Source of the DNA: Rhizobiaceae bacterium
GTDB taxonomy: Bacteria > Pseudomonadota > Alphaproteobacteria > Rhizobiales > Rhizobiaceae
Length of the DNA: 64,000 nt
Assembly: GCA_014238155.1 (NCBI GenBank)
Contig: JABABQ010000028.1
Span: 52,503-116,502, forward strand
Reading direction: 5' to 3'
Notes under the pieces: model-generated
What the model was told of the DNA's origin: nothing
What the model saw: only the letters and a program-made list of their open reading frames with translations
The model's database searches: none
Translations under genes and position numbers: made by a program
Part shown: piece after piece, positions 56,731-64,000 of the stretch
Layout: every line of letters begins with the position of its first letter
Position numbering within the stretch: position 1 is the first letter of the stretch

Positions 56731-57996
56731 ATGGAACAAATGAAGCTCCAGGAATTGAAAGAAAAGTCTCCCAAGGATTTGTTGTCCTTTGCGGAGACGA
56801 TGAATGTTGAAAATGCCAGTACACTGCGTAAGCAGGAATTGATGTTTGCCATTCTGACCAACCTTGCTGAACAGGAAATTGAGATTATCGGGCAAGGCGT
56901 GGTGGAAGTGCTACAGGATGGTTTTGCCTTCCTGCGATCCCCCGGCGCCAATTACCTGCCCGGTCCGGATGATATTTATGTGTCACCATCGCAATTGCGG
57001 AAGTTTTCCCTGCGTACTGGTGATACCGTGGAAGGTCCCATTCGCAGTCCCCAGGAAGGTGAGCGCTATTTTGCCCTGTTGAAAGTCAACAGCGTCAATT
57101 TTGATGATCCTGAAAAAATCAAACACAAGGTTCATTTTGATAACCTGACCCCGCTTTATCCCGAAGAACGTTTCCATATGGAGATCGATGATCCGGAAGC
57201 CAAGGACTTGTCGGCCCGTGTGATTGATTTGGTGGCACCTTTGGGTAAAGGACAGCGTGGGTTGATTGTTGCCCCTCCACGGACGGGTAAGACCGTACTG
57301 CTGCAGAATGTGGCACATTCTATCGCCACCAATCATCCAGAAGCCTATCTGCTTGTTCTACTGATTGACGAGCGACCGGAAGAAGTGACCGATATGCAAC
57401 GCTCGGTGAAAGGTGAAGTTATTTCCTCGACTTTCGACGAACCGGCAACACGCCACGTCCAAGTCGCCGAAATGGTCATTGAGAAGGCAAAACGCCTGGC
57501 CGAACATGGACGTGACGTTGTGATCCTGCTGGATTCTATCACCCGTTTGGGTCGTGCCTATAACACCACAGTGCCATCTTCTGGCAAGGTGCTGACGGGT
57601 GGTGTGGATGCCAATGCTCTGCAACGTCCCAAACGGTTCTTTGGTGCAGCCAGAAATATCGAAGAAGGTGGATCACTGACCATCATTGCGACTGCCCTGA
57701 TTGATACGGGTAGCCGCATGGACGAGGTCATCTTCGAAGAATTCAAGGGAACGGGTAACTCTGAAATTGTATTGGATCGCAAGGTTGCTGATAAACGTAC
57801 CTATCCGGCGATGGATATCCTGAAATCCGGAACACGTAAGGAAGACCTGCTGATCGAAAAATCCGATTTGCAAAAGATATTTGTTCTGCGCCGGATCTTG
57901 TCATCAATGGGCAATACGGATGCAATAGAATTCCTGATCGACAAGCTCAAACAGACTAAAAATAATGCAGAGTTTTTCGATTCGATGAACACCTGA
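56731..57996 (+). CDS. rho: Transcription termination factor Rho
   Basis: Hexameric RNA-dependent ATPase that terminates transcripts. The 421-residue protein has the N-terminal Rho domain, RNA-binding cold-shock-like fold (about 50-115; [14 protein letters not shown]), Walker [12 protein letters not shown] (about 180) and the Q-loop and R-loop region [12 protein letters not shown]. The ATG at 56731 begins the usual start [10 protein letters not shown]; the frame extends back to 56653. A 204-bp leader could carry autoregulation. Confidence 0.97.
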   Translation: MEQMKLQELKEKSPKDLLSFAETMNVENASTLRKQELMFAILTNLAEQEIEIIGQGVVEVLQDGFAFLRSPGANYLPGPDDIYVSPSQLRKFSLRTGDTVEGPIRSPQEGERYFALLKVNSVNFDDPEKIKHKVHFDNLTPLYPEERFHMEIDDPEAKDLSARVIDLVAPLGKGQRGLIVAPPRTGKTVLLQNVAHSIATNHPEAYLLVLLIDERPEEVTDMQRSVKGEVISSTFDEPATRHVQVAEMVIEKAKRLAEHGRDVVILLDSITRLGRAYNTTVPSSGKVLTGGVDANALQRPKRFFGAARNIEEGGSLTIIATALIDTGSRMDEVIFEEFKGTGNSEIVLDRKVADKRTYPAMDILKSGTRKEDLLIEKSDLQKIFVLRRILSSMGNTDAIEFLIDKLKQTKNNAEFFDSMNT

Positions 57997-58052
57997 TGCC
58001 TTGATCGATCTGTATTGATTCGGCTCCGCATCAATTATTTGAGGTCAAAGCC

Positions 58053-59354
58053 TTGGCAGATACGATTTTTGCATTGTCCAGCGGATCCCTGCCAAGCGGT
58101 GTGGCAATAATTCGCCTGTCCGGCTCCCTGGCATTTGATATTGCTGGGAGTATCGTGGGCGAATTGCCCCCTGCCCGCCACGGCAAATTGTTAAACTTGG
58201 TCGATCCGACCTCAAAGGCTCTGATTGACCGTGCTTTGGTGCTGGTATTTCCTGGTCCGACCAGTTTTACCGGCGAAGATGTTGTTGAGTTCCAATGTCA
58301 TGGAAGTCGATCGGTCGTTAACAAGCTGTTTGAAGTACTTGCTGGATTTAGCGACTGCCGAATTGCAGAATCCGGGGAATTTTCTCGGCGGGCTTTTGAA
58401 AATGGCAAGTTGGATCTTACAGAAATCGAGGGATTGTCTGATCTCATTGCTGCTGAGACCGATGCGCAGCGGATTCTTGCCCTGCGCCAATCAGGCGGCC
58501 AATTGCGTGCACTCTATGAAGGTTGGCGTAAGGATTTGATCCGCAGTCGGGCACTGATAGAGGCGGAACTGGATTTTTCAGACGAAGAAGATGTGCCTGG
58601 TGGTGTCAGCGACCAGGTCTGGGCGATGATGTCTGAATTAGCAGCAGCGATTGAGCGGCATCTGGATGATGACCGTCATGGCGAAATTGTCCGCGGCGGC
58701 TACAGGATTGTCTTAAGCGGGCCTCCAAATGCCGGTAAATCCAGCCTGCTAAATGCTCTGGCAAGGCGGGATGTGGCGATCGTAACACCCGTTGCCGGAA
58801 CAACCCGAGATGCAATCGACGTTAATCTCGACCTTGATGGCATTAAGGTCATTGTCACAGACACCGCTGGCATGCGCCGAAGTGACGACTTAGTAGAGCA
58901 GGAAGGTATGCGCAGAGCGACTTTAGCGGCCAACAAAGCGGATCTTGTGCTTTGGCTTCAAACGCCGGGAGAACCATCGGACTCTTTACCGCCAGAAGGG
59001 GCGGTTCTGATTTGGTCGAAATCAGATTTGGCCCATGCCGGACCGGTTAATGATGGATTAACCATGAATACAGTTGATGACGATGGTCTGGAATCGCTGA
59101 TGGAATTTCTGCATCACAGACTCAAGCCTGTTTCCAAACTGGGTGAAAACCCGGTTGTAACGCGACTAAGGCATCGCCAGGCCTTGGAAAATTGCCAGGA
59201 CTGTCTCAGACTGGGAACTACCAACGGTGCAGATATTGAGATCCGTTCTGAGCATTTACGCCGTGCTGCCGACCATTTAGGCAGAATCACCGGCCGCGTG
59301 GATGTTGAAGATCTGCTGGATGTCATTTTTTCTGAGTTTTGTGTGGGAAAATAG
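58053..59354 (+). CDS. mnmE: tRNA modification GTPase MnmE
   Basis: With MnmG, makes the cmnm5 modification of tRNA wobble uridine. The 433-residue protein begins DTIFALSSG with TTG start (GAGG eight bases upstream), has an N-terminal folate-binding domain, the GTPase domain with GPPNAGKSS (about 223) and DTAGMRR, and the C-terminal FCVGK with the conserved Cys near residue 430. The next gene, mnmG, is its partner, 143 bp away. Confidence 0.95.
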   Translation: MADTIFALSSGSLPSGVAIIRLSGSLAFDIAGSIVGELPPARHGKLLNLVDPTSKALIDRALVLVFPGPTSFTGEDVVEFQCHGSRSVVNKLFEVLAGFSDCRIAESGEFSRRAFENGKLDLTEIEGLSDLIAAETDAQRILALRQSGGQLRALYEGWRKDLIRSRALIEAELDFSDEEDVPGGVSDQVWAMMSELAAAIERHLDDDRHGEIVRGGYRIVLSGPPNAGKSSLLNALARRDVAIVTPVAGTTRDAIDVNLDLDGIKVIVTDTAGMRRSDDLVEQEGMRRATLAANKADLVLWLQTPGEPSDSLPPEGAVLIWSKSDLAHAGPVNDGLTMNTVDDDGLESLMEFLHHRLKPVSKLGENPVVTRLRHRQALENCQDCLRLGTTNGADIEIRSEHLRRAADHLGRITGRVDVEDLLDVIFSEFCVGK

Positions 59355-59362
59355 CGATTTCA

Positions 59363-59378
59363 TGATTCACGTGAAACA
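59363..59378. promoter_or_regulatory. parS-like site 1
   Basis: TGATTCACGTGAAACA has one mismatch from the parS consensus TGTTTCACGTGAAACA. It lies 9 bp after the mnmE stop and is one of three sites near parAB. Confidence 0.65.
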
Positions 59379-59413
59379 TTTGGCAGTGTTCTCAATATGA
59401 CCCGGTTTGCGAT

Positions 59414-59429
59414 TGTTTCACGTGAAACG
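59414..59429. promoter_or_regulatory. parS-like site 2
   Basis: TGTTTCACGTGAAACG, one mismatch at the last base. It is about 69 bp before mnmG, in the mnmE-mnmG intergenic gap. Confidence 0.75.
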
Positions 59430-59497
59430 AATCTTTTGACCACTTCGATTACAGACCTTATACGAACCTCAACCCTTAAGCGGAATGGCTGGACAGA

Positions 59498-61396
59498 ATG
59501 GACGAGCTGAACTTCGATGTTGTTGTCGTTGGTGGTGGCCATGCAGGCACTGAAGCGGCTTCAGCGTCGGCACGAATGGGTGCTCGCACAGCATTGGTAA
59601 CGCTGAGTCGAGAAACAATTGGTATTCTCTCCTGTAATCCGGCCATTGGTGGACTTGGAAAAGGCCATCTTGTTCGTGAGATCGATGCTTTGGACGGCCT
59701 GATGGGGCAGGTGGCAGATGCCTCGGGCATTCAGTTTCGCATGCTCAATCGACGAAAAGGACCAGCGGTGCACGGTCCCCGCACGCAGGCTGACCGAAGT
59801 CTCTATCTGGCCGCCATGCAGTCAATATTGGCCGAGCATGCAAATCTGAGCATTGTTGAAGGTGAAGCTGCCCGACTACTTCATGCTGATGGCGAAATTG
59901 AAGGGCTGATGCTGGCATGTGGGCGATTGATTAAAGCGCCGGCTGTCGTACTCACAACCGGCACCTTTTTGCGCGGACTGATCCATATTGGCGAAAAAAC
60001 GATACCAGCTGGTCGGATGGGAGAGAAGCCGGCTGTCTCCATGGCGGAATCCCTGGAATCTTTGAAATTGCCGCTGGGGCGTTTGAAAACTGGAACACCG
60101 GCACGTCTGGATGGACGCTCGATTGACTGGGATCAGTTGGAAATGCAGGCGGCGGACGACCCTCCCGTACCATTTTCAACGCTGACTGACAAAATCAAAA
60201 TCCCGCAGATTGAATGTGGCATAACCCGAACCAACAGTCGTACGCATGAGATAATCAGACAAAATGTACACAGATCCGCCATGTATTCTGGTCAGATTGA
60301 GGGGATCGGACCACGTTATTGCCCATCTATTGAAGACAAGATCGTAAAGTTCGGGGAGCGAGACGGCCACCAGATATTTCTGGAGCCGGAAGGCCTGGAA
60401 GATCATACGATCTATCCCAATGGAATTTCGACGTCTTTGCCTGAAGAAGTGCAAAAAGAATTCATATCTACCATTGCCGGCCTGGAGCGGGCAGAGATTC
60501 TGCAGCCTGGCTATGCCATTGAATATGATTATGTGGACCCGCGCAGTTTGAAACCGACCTTGCAGACCCATGTGTTGAGTGGATTGTTTCTGGCCGGACA
60601 AATCAACGGAACCACGGGATATGAAGAAGCCGGCGCGCAAGGTCTGGTAGCAGGCCTCAATGCAGCGTCGTTTGCGGGTCGAGGACAGGAAATAACCTTC
60701 AGTCGAACCCAGTCCTATATTGGCGTTATGATCGACGATTTGGTTACCAGAGGCGTGTCTGAACCGTATCGCATGTTTACCTCACGGGCAGAATATCGGC
60801 TGAGTTTGCGCGCCGACAATGCAGATCAGCGTTTGACGCCGATTGGACTCAAGATTGGATGTGTGGGGCAGCAGCGCGAAGCGCAATTCGTGAACAAGGA
60901 CAGCAGATTGAAACTGGGGCGTGCGCTGTGTGAATCCTTGTCGATGACGCCAAATGAGGCCAGAAAACATGGATTTTCAATCACCATGGACGGGGTTCGG
61001 CGCTCGGCTTTTGAACTGATGAGCTATTCCGAAATTGGATTTGAGGATATTAAGCGAATTTGGCCGGAACTGGAGTCAATTAATGAGCTGGACGCCAAAC
61101 AAATCGAGATTGACGCTGGATATGCGGTGTATATGGAACGCCAACAGGCAGACATCGATGTTATAGCGCGGGATGAATCTCGGGTCATACCCGAAGATTT
61201 TGATTATGATAAACTGTCTGGTCTGTCTAATGAATTGAAGCACAAATTGAAGTTGGTAAAGCCCGCCTCAATTGGTCAGGCAGGTCGCATTGATGGAATT
61301 ACACCGGCCGGATTGACACTGATCCTGGCCCATCTGAAAAAACAGGAAGCACGAAGCAAAAATAGTGCACATAACCAAAAAAGGGCCGTGCGTTGA
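59498..61396 (+). CDS. mnmG: tRNA uridine-5-carboxymethylaminomethyl modification enzyme MnmG
   Basis: FAD-dependent partner of MnmE. The 632-residue protein has the FAD Rossmann motif [12 protein letters not shown] (residues 10-21), [14 protein letters not shown], the catalytic-site CGxx region, and the C-terminal [11 protein letters not shown] domain that contacts MnmE. The ATG at 59498 is the natural start. rsmG overlaps nothing; its ATG is 2 bp past the stop. Confidence 0.96.
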   Translation: MDELNFDVVVVGGGHAGTEAASASARMGARTALVTLSRETIGILSCNPAIGGLGKGHLVREIDALDGLMGQVADASGIQFRMLNRRKGPAVHGPRTQADRSLYLAAMQSILAEHANLSIVEGEAARLLHADGEIEGLMLACGRLIKAPAVVLTTGTFLRGLIHIGEKTIPAGRMGEKPAVSMAESLESLKLPLGRLKTGTPARLDGRSIDWDQLEMQAADDPPVPFSTLTDKIKIPQIECGITRTNSRTHEIIRQNVHRSAMYSGQIEGIGPRYCPSIEDKIVKFGERDGHQIFLEPEGLEDHTIYPNGISTSLPEEVQKEFISTIAGLERAEILQPGYAIEYDYVDPRSLKPTLQTHVLSGLFLAGQINGTTGYEEAGAQGLVAGLNAASFAGRGQEITFSRTQSYIGVMIDDLVTRGVSEPYRMFTSRAEYRLSLRADNADQRLTPIGLKIGCVGQQREAQFVNKDSRLKLGRALCESLSMTPNEARKHGFSITMDGVRRSAFELMSYSEIGFEDIKRIWPELESINELDAKQIEIDAGYAVYMERQQADIDVIARDESRVIPEDFDYDKLSGLSNELKHKLKLVKPASIGQAGRIDGITPAGLTLILAHLKKQEARSKNSAHNQKRAVR

Positions 61397-61398
61397 TA

Positions 61399-62016
61399 AT
61401 GGATGTCAACAGTGTTTCACGTGAAACACAACAACGACTCACAGATTTTCATGATCTTCTGATTCAGTGGCAAGCCCGCATAAACTTGATTGCATCGTCC
61501 ACGGTCGATCAAATCTGGCAACGACACATTCTCGACAGTCTGCAAATTTATGGAGCGATGGATGATGCTGAAATCGTTGTCGATATTGGAAGTGGCGCTG
61601 GATTTCCGGGTCTGGTTATCGCCATTATGATGGCTGAAAAAGGAGCCGGGAGAATATATTTGGTTGAGAGCAATGGCAAAAAATGCGCCTTTATGAATGC
61701 GGTTATCAGAAAAACTGATCTACGGGCGGCCGGAGTGCATGTTGAAGTGGTCAATGATCGCATTGAAAATGCCCTGCCACAACTTCCTCTGCCAGATGTG
61801 GTTACGGCACGTGCTCTTGCACCGCTTAATGATTTGTTAACCTTAACGAAAGATTTCCTGTCTTCTGGATCTGTTGGCGTGTTTCCCAAGGGTCGTGGTC
61901 ATGGCGAGGAAATTAAACATGCCCAACAACATTGGGAGTTTGACATTGGTCAGTCAGACAGCCAGTTGGAAGACGCATCAGTGATCCTAAAAATATCTGC
62001 ATTACGCGCACGATGA
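61399..62016 (+). CDS. rsmG: 16S rRNA (guanine527-N7)-methyltransferase RsmG
   Basis: SAM-dependent methylation of G527 in 16S rRNA. The 205-residue protein has the SAM motif VVDIGSGAGFPGLV (about 55-68). A perfect parS site (61413-61428) is embedded in codons 5-10 (S-V-S-R-E-T), so the N-terminus is partly dictated by partition. Expected role includes streptomycin sensitivity. parA follows 70 bp later. Confidence 0.95.
   Translation: MDVNSVSRETQQRLTDFHDLLIQWQARINLIASSTVDQIWQRHILDSLQIYGAMDDAEIVVDIGSGAGFPGLVIAIMMAEKGAGRIYLVESNGKKCAFMNAVIRKTDLRAAGVHVEVVNDRIENALPQLPLPDVVTARALAPLNDLLTLTKDFLSSGSVGVFPKGRGHGEEIKHAQQHWEFDIGQSDSQLEDASVILKISALRAR
61413..61428. promoter_or_regulatory. parS site 3 (perfect, inside rsmG)
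   Basis: TGTTTCACGTGAAACA is an exact 16-bp palindromic parS. It is the strongest of three sites in 2.1 kb and is 0.66 kb before parA. Confidence 0.9.
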
Positions 62017-62086
62017 GACTATCATTTTTGCTGTCAGCGTTTAGGACTGTGCCGATGCAGAATAACGCCGTGATGCGGATCATTTA

Positions 62087-62905
62087 ATGAGCATAAATCG
62101 CGATATCCGACCCAGAACGATCGCACTTGCCAACCAGAAGGGTGGGGTGGGAAAGACCACAACTGCCATCAATCTGGCAACGGCATTGGCGGCGATTGGT
62201 GAGGAGGTTTTGCTGATCGATTTGGATCCCCAGGGTAATGCCAGTACGGGTTTGGGTATTGGGCGCGATGAACGCGACGCTTCAACCTACGATCTGTTGA
62301 TGGGCACAAAGAGTTTGATCGAGGTGGTTCAAAAAACCGCAGTTCCAAGACTTAGCATTGCTCCGGCAACACTGGACCTTTTGGGTGTTGAAATGGAAAT
62401 TGCGTCGCAGTCTGACCGACCCTACAGGTTGAAGAAGGCGATTGCCGGACATCTCGGCCGGTCACCAGACTTTACCTATATCCTGATCGACTGTCCGCCC
62501 TCGCTGAATTTACTGACGCTGAATTCGTTGGCGGCTGCGGATTCCATTTTGGTTCCCCTGCAGGCTGAGTTCTTTGCTCTTGAAGGCCTAAGTCAGTTGC
62601 TGCAGACCGTTGAGCAGGTCAGATCGACCATCAATTTGAGACTGTCGATTCAGGGTGTGGTGATGACCATGGTGGACAAGCGCAACAATCTGTCAGGACA
62701 GGTTATTCAAGATGTTCGAGAAACTTTGGGTAATCTCGTCTACGAGACAACGATACCCAGAAATGTGCGGATATCCGAAGCTCCCTCCTTTGGCAAACCT
62801 GTTTTGCTGTATGATATTAAATGTGCAGGAAGCCAGGCCTATTTGCAGCTGGCTTCAGAATTGATCCAGCGGGAAAAACAATTGCAATCTGCGTTGACTG
62901 AGTGA
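62087..62905 (+). CDS. parA: Chromosome partitioning ATPase ParA
   Basis: Walker-type ATPase (272 residues) that moves ParB-parS complexes. Walker A ANQKGGVGKTTTA is near residue 15, with the signature Lys in the KGGVGK motif, and the A' motif DLDPQGNAS. Chromosomal ParA, next to parB, near three parS sites and about 7 kb from the candidate origin. Confidence 0.96.
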   Translation: MSINRDIRPRTIALANQKGGVGKTTTAINLATALAAIGEEVLLIDLDPQGNASTGLGIGRDERDASTYDLLMGTKSLIEVVQKTAVPRLSIAPATLDLLGVEMEIASQSDRPYRLKKAIAGHLGRSPDFTYILIDCPPSLNLLTLNSLAAADSILVPLQAEFFALEGLSQLLQTVEQVRSTINLRLSIQGVVMTMVDKRNNLSGQVIQDVRETLGNLVYETTIPRNVRISEAPSFGKPVLLYDIKCAGSQAYLQLASELIQREKQLQSALTE

Positions 62906-62938
62906 TGCGGATCATAGCTGATAAAGGCGGAAACGATC

Positions 62939-63874
62939 ATGGCTGATGAACCTTCAAAGCAAAGACTGGGCAGAGGCCTGGCCGCACTGATTGGAGAAAT
63001 GGACAAGCCGATAGCTACAGATGCGGCTGAAGCGCAGGAAACTTCAGAGGCAAAGATTGCGACCGACAGGGTAGTGCCGATCGAGTCCATAAGGGCCAAT
63101 CCAAATAATCCGCGTCGTAATTTTACAGAAGAGGATCTGGAGGAACTTTCCAGGTCGATCGCTGAGCATGGTGTGATCCAGCCAATTTTGGTGCGCTCTG
63201 CGCGCCCGAGCCAGGATTCGAATAACGCTATTGATTATGAGATCATCGCAGGTGAGCGCCGCTGGCGAGCGGCCCAACGGGCCGGAATTCACAACGTTCC
63301 GATCCTGTTGCGGGAAGTCGATGATCGTCAGGCCCTGGAACTGGCAATTATCGAGAATGTTCAGCGGGCCGATCTTGATCCGGTTGAAGAGGCCTTGGGC
63401 TATCGTCAACTTATGGATGAACATGATTACATACAGGCCGATCTCGGCAAGGTAATTGGTAAGAGTCGCAGCCATGTCGCTAACACATTACGGCTGTTGA
63501 ATTTGCCGACTTCAGTTCAGTCCATGCTGTCGGCAGGAACGCTATCAGCCGGTCATGCCCGCGCCTTGATTCCCATGGATTCACCAGAAGCTCTCGCCAA
63601 TCGGATTGTGGAGGAAGGATTGTCAGTCCGGCAGGTTGAACAATTGGCGGCTCAAAAAGCGCATTCATCAATATCGGGAGGTGCCGAGTCTGGAAAATCA
63701 GCCAAAGATGCAGATACGATGGCGTTGGAAAACCGGCTGGCTGACGCACTTGGCCTGAAAGTTTCAATCAGTCATAAATCAAGCGGCAAAGGAAGAGTTA
63801 CCATTGATTACAAAAATTTGGATCAATTGGATGCTCTGTCAGACAAGCTGACATTTAAACGTGAACGGCTCTAA
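62939..63874 (+). CDS. parB: Chromosome partitioning protein ParB
   Basis: CTP-dependent DNA clamp that loads at parS and spreads. The 311-residue protein has an N-terminal ParA-interaction region (RLGRGLAALIGE), the CTP-binding ParB/Srx domain with GERRWRAAQRAG (about 105), a HTH (about 155-185; GKSRSHVANTLRLL) and a C-terminal dimerisation part. 33 bp after parA. Confidence 0.96.
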   Translation: MADEPSKQRLGRGLAALIGEMDKPIATDAAEAQETSEAKIATDRVVPIESIRANPNNPRRNFTEEDLEELSRSIAEHGVIQPILVRSARPSQDSNNAIDYEIIAGERRWRAAQRAGIHNVPILLREVDDRQALELAIIENVQRADLDPVEEALGYRQLMDEHDYIQADLGKVIGKSRSHVANTLRLLNLPTSVQSMLSAGTLSAGHARALIPMDSPEALANRIVEEGLSVRQVEQLAAQKAHSSISGGAESGKSAKDADTMALENRLADALGLKVSISHKSSGKGRVTIDYKNLDQLDALSDKLTFKRERL

Positions 63875-63898
63875 GTTCCACTTATTTGGGTTAGCTCC

Positions 63899-63915
63899 CC
63901 CGTCTTCGAGACGGG
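63899..63915 (+). repeat. Hairpin after parB
   Basis: CCCGTCT / AGACGGG form a 7-bp perfect stem with a 3-nt loop 25 bp past the parB stop. A small second stem CGC-TTTA-GCG follows at 63918-63927. There is no T tract, so it may be a transcript-stabilising stem rather than a terminator. Confidence 0.4.
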
Positions 63916-63952
63916 ATCGCTTTAGCGCGAACATATACGAATGATCATACTT

Positions 63953-64000
63953 TCCAGAAAAATGAACCGGCTCTGGGAGCTTAAGGTTCATTTTTCTGGA
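63953..64000. terminator. Large perfect inverted repeat at window end (likely bidirectional terminator)
   Basis: TCCAGAAAAATGAACC (63953-63968) and its exact complement (63985-64000) form a 16-bp stem with a 16-nt inner region that also folds (GCTC-TGG-GAGC). The A-run and T-run flank the GC part, as in a two-way terminator for parB and a convergent next gene. It reaches the window edge, so the repeat may extend further. Confidence 0.55.

Noticed and set aside
1..64000. tRNA, rRNA, CRISPR, prophage or insertion sequence
   Set aside because: No cloverleaf-like gene, repeat-spacer array, integrase or transposase could be seen by reading; small RNAs cannot be excluded without a covariance-model search.

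Overview
The window looks like a chromosomal segment of an alphaproteobacterium of the Hyphomicrobiales (Rhizobiales) type. The evidence is gene order as well as gene identity: pckA divergent from chvI-chvG-hprK-EIIA(Man)-ptsH, hisB-DUF2628-hisH-hisA-hisF-hisE-coaA next to hslVU, TimA/Tim44-mltA-Smr-XRE, secB/dnaQ-coaE-aroE-maf-ppsR, and hemE-hemJ-rho-mnmE-mnmG-rsmG-parA-parB. OlsB, a ChvG/ChvI pair and a CtrA-type site point the same way. Base composition is moderate, with no obvious phage, insertion sequence, CRISPR array or island, and I found no tRNA or rRNA gene. This is mostly core chromosome.

Layout. 1-5.1 kb: the 3' part of addA, trxA, argB and a HAD nucleotidase. 5.1-16 kb: a PfkB kinase, an EI24 membrane protein, nth, DUF2244, an Ada-like repair protein, a DNA exonuclease/ATP-dependent ligase pair, galE, HyuA and uppP. 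16.1-19.8 kb: GST, queG, an NAD-dependent epimerase, a VOC protein and an isochorismatase-like hydrolase, closely packed. 19.8-23.8 kb: a nucleoside uptake and salvage operon (two BMP-type ABC permeases, cdd, purine nucleoside phosphorylase, deoC). 23.8-31.5 kb, minus strand: mutS, olsB, a hybrid histidine kinase and yifB. 31.5-34.8 kb: a DMT exporter, a nitroreductase and pckA. 35.3-39.1 kb: ChvI-ChvG two-component system with HprK, EIIA and HPr. 39.1-43.7 kb, minus strand: coaA and histidine biosynthesis. 43.8-50.9 kb: hslVU, DUF1402, XRE/Smr/MltA/TimA, FxsA and secB. 51-54.6 kb, minus strand: dnaQ, coaE, aroE, maf, ppsR. 55-63.9 kb, plus strand: hemE to parB.

The most interesting part is the 418-bp non-coding stretch between ppsR and hemE (54635-55052), which has the features expected of the chromosomal replication origin. 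Gene direction flips there. Two DnaA-box-like 9-mers, each one mismatch from consensus, sit at its left end. At its right end are a perfect TTAA-N7-TTAA CtrA site, a GACTC (CcrM-type) site, five tandem TAA triplets, a short GC block and a weak DnaA box, in the order described for DnaA-trio unwinding elements. Three parS sites (one perfect, inside rsmG; two with one mismatch, before mnmG) and parAB lie 4-9 kb to the right, so origin, centromere and partition genes are together.

Other points: possible translation-controlling hairpins precede the nitroreductase and EIIA genes, the rho leader is structured, and several normally larger gene sets are incomplete at this locus (BMP-type transporter without ATPase or binding protein, HyuA without HyuB, ligase/exonuclease without their helicase and phosphoesterase). 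I did not find a clearly new multi-gene system.
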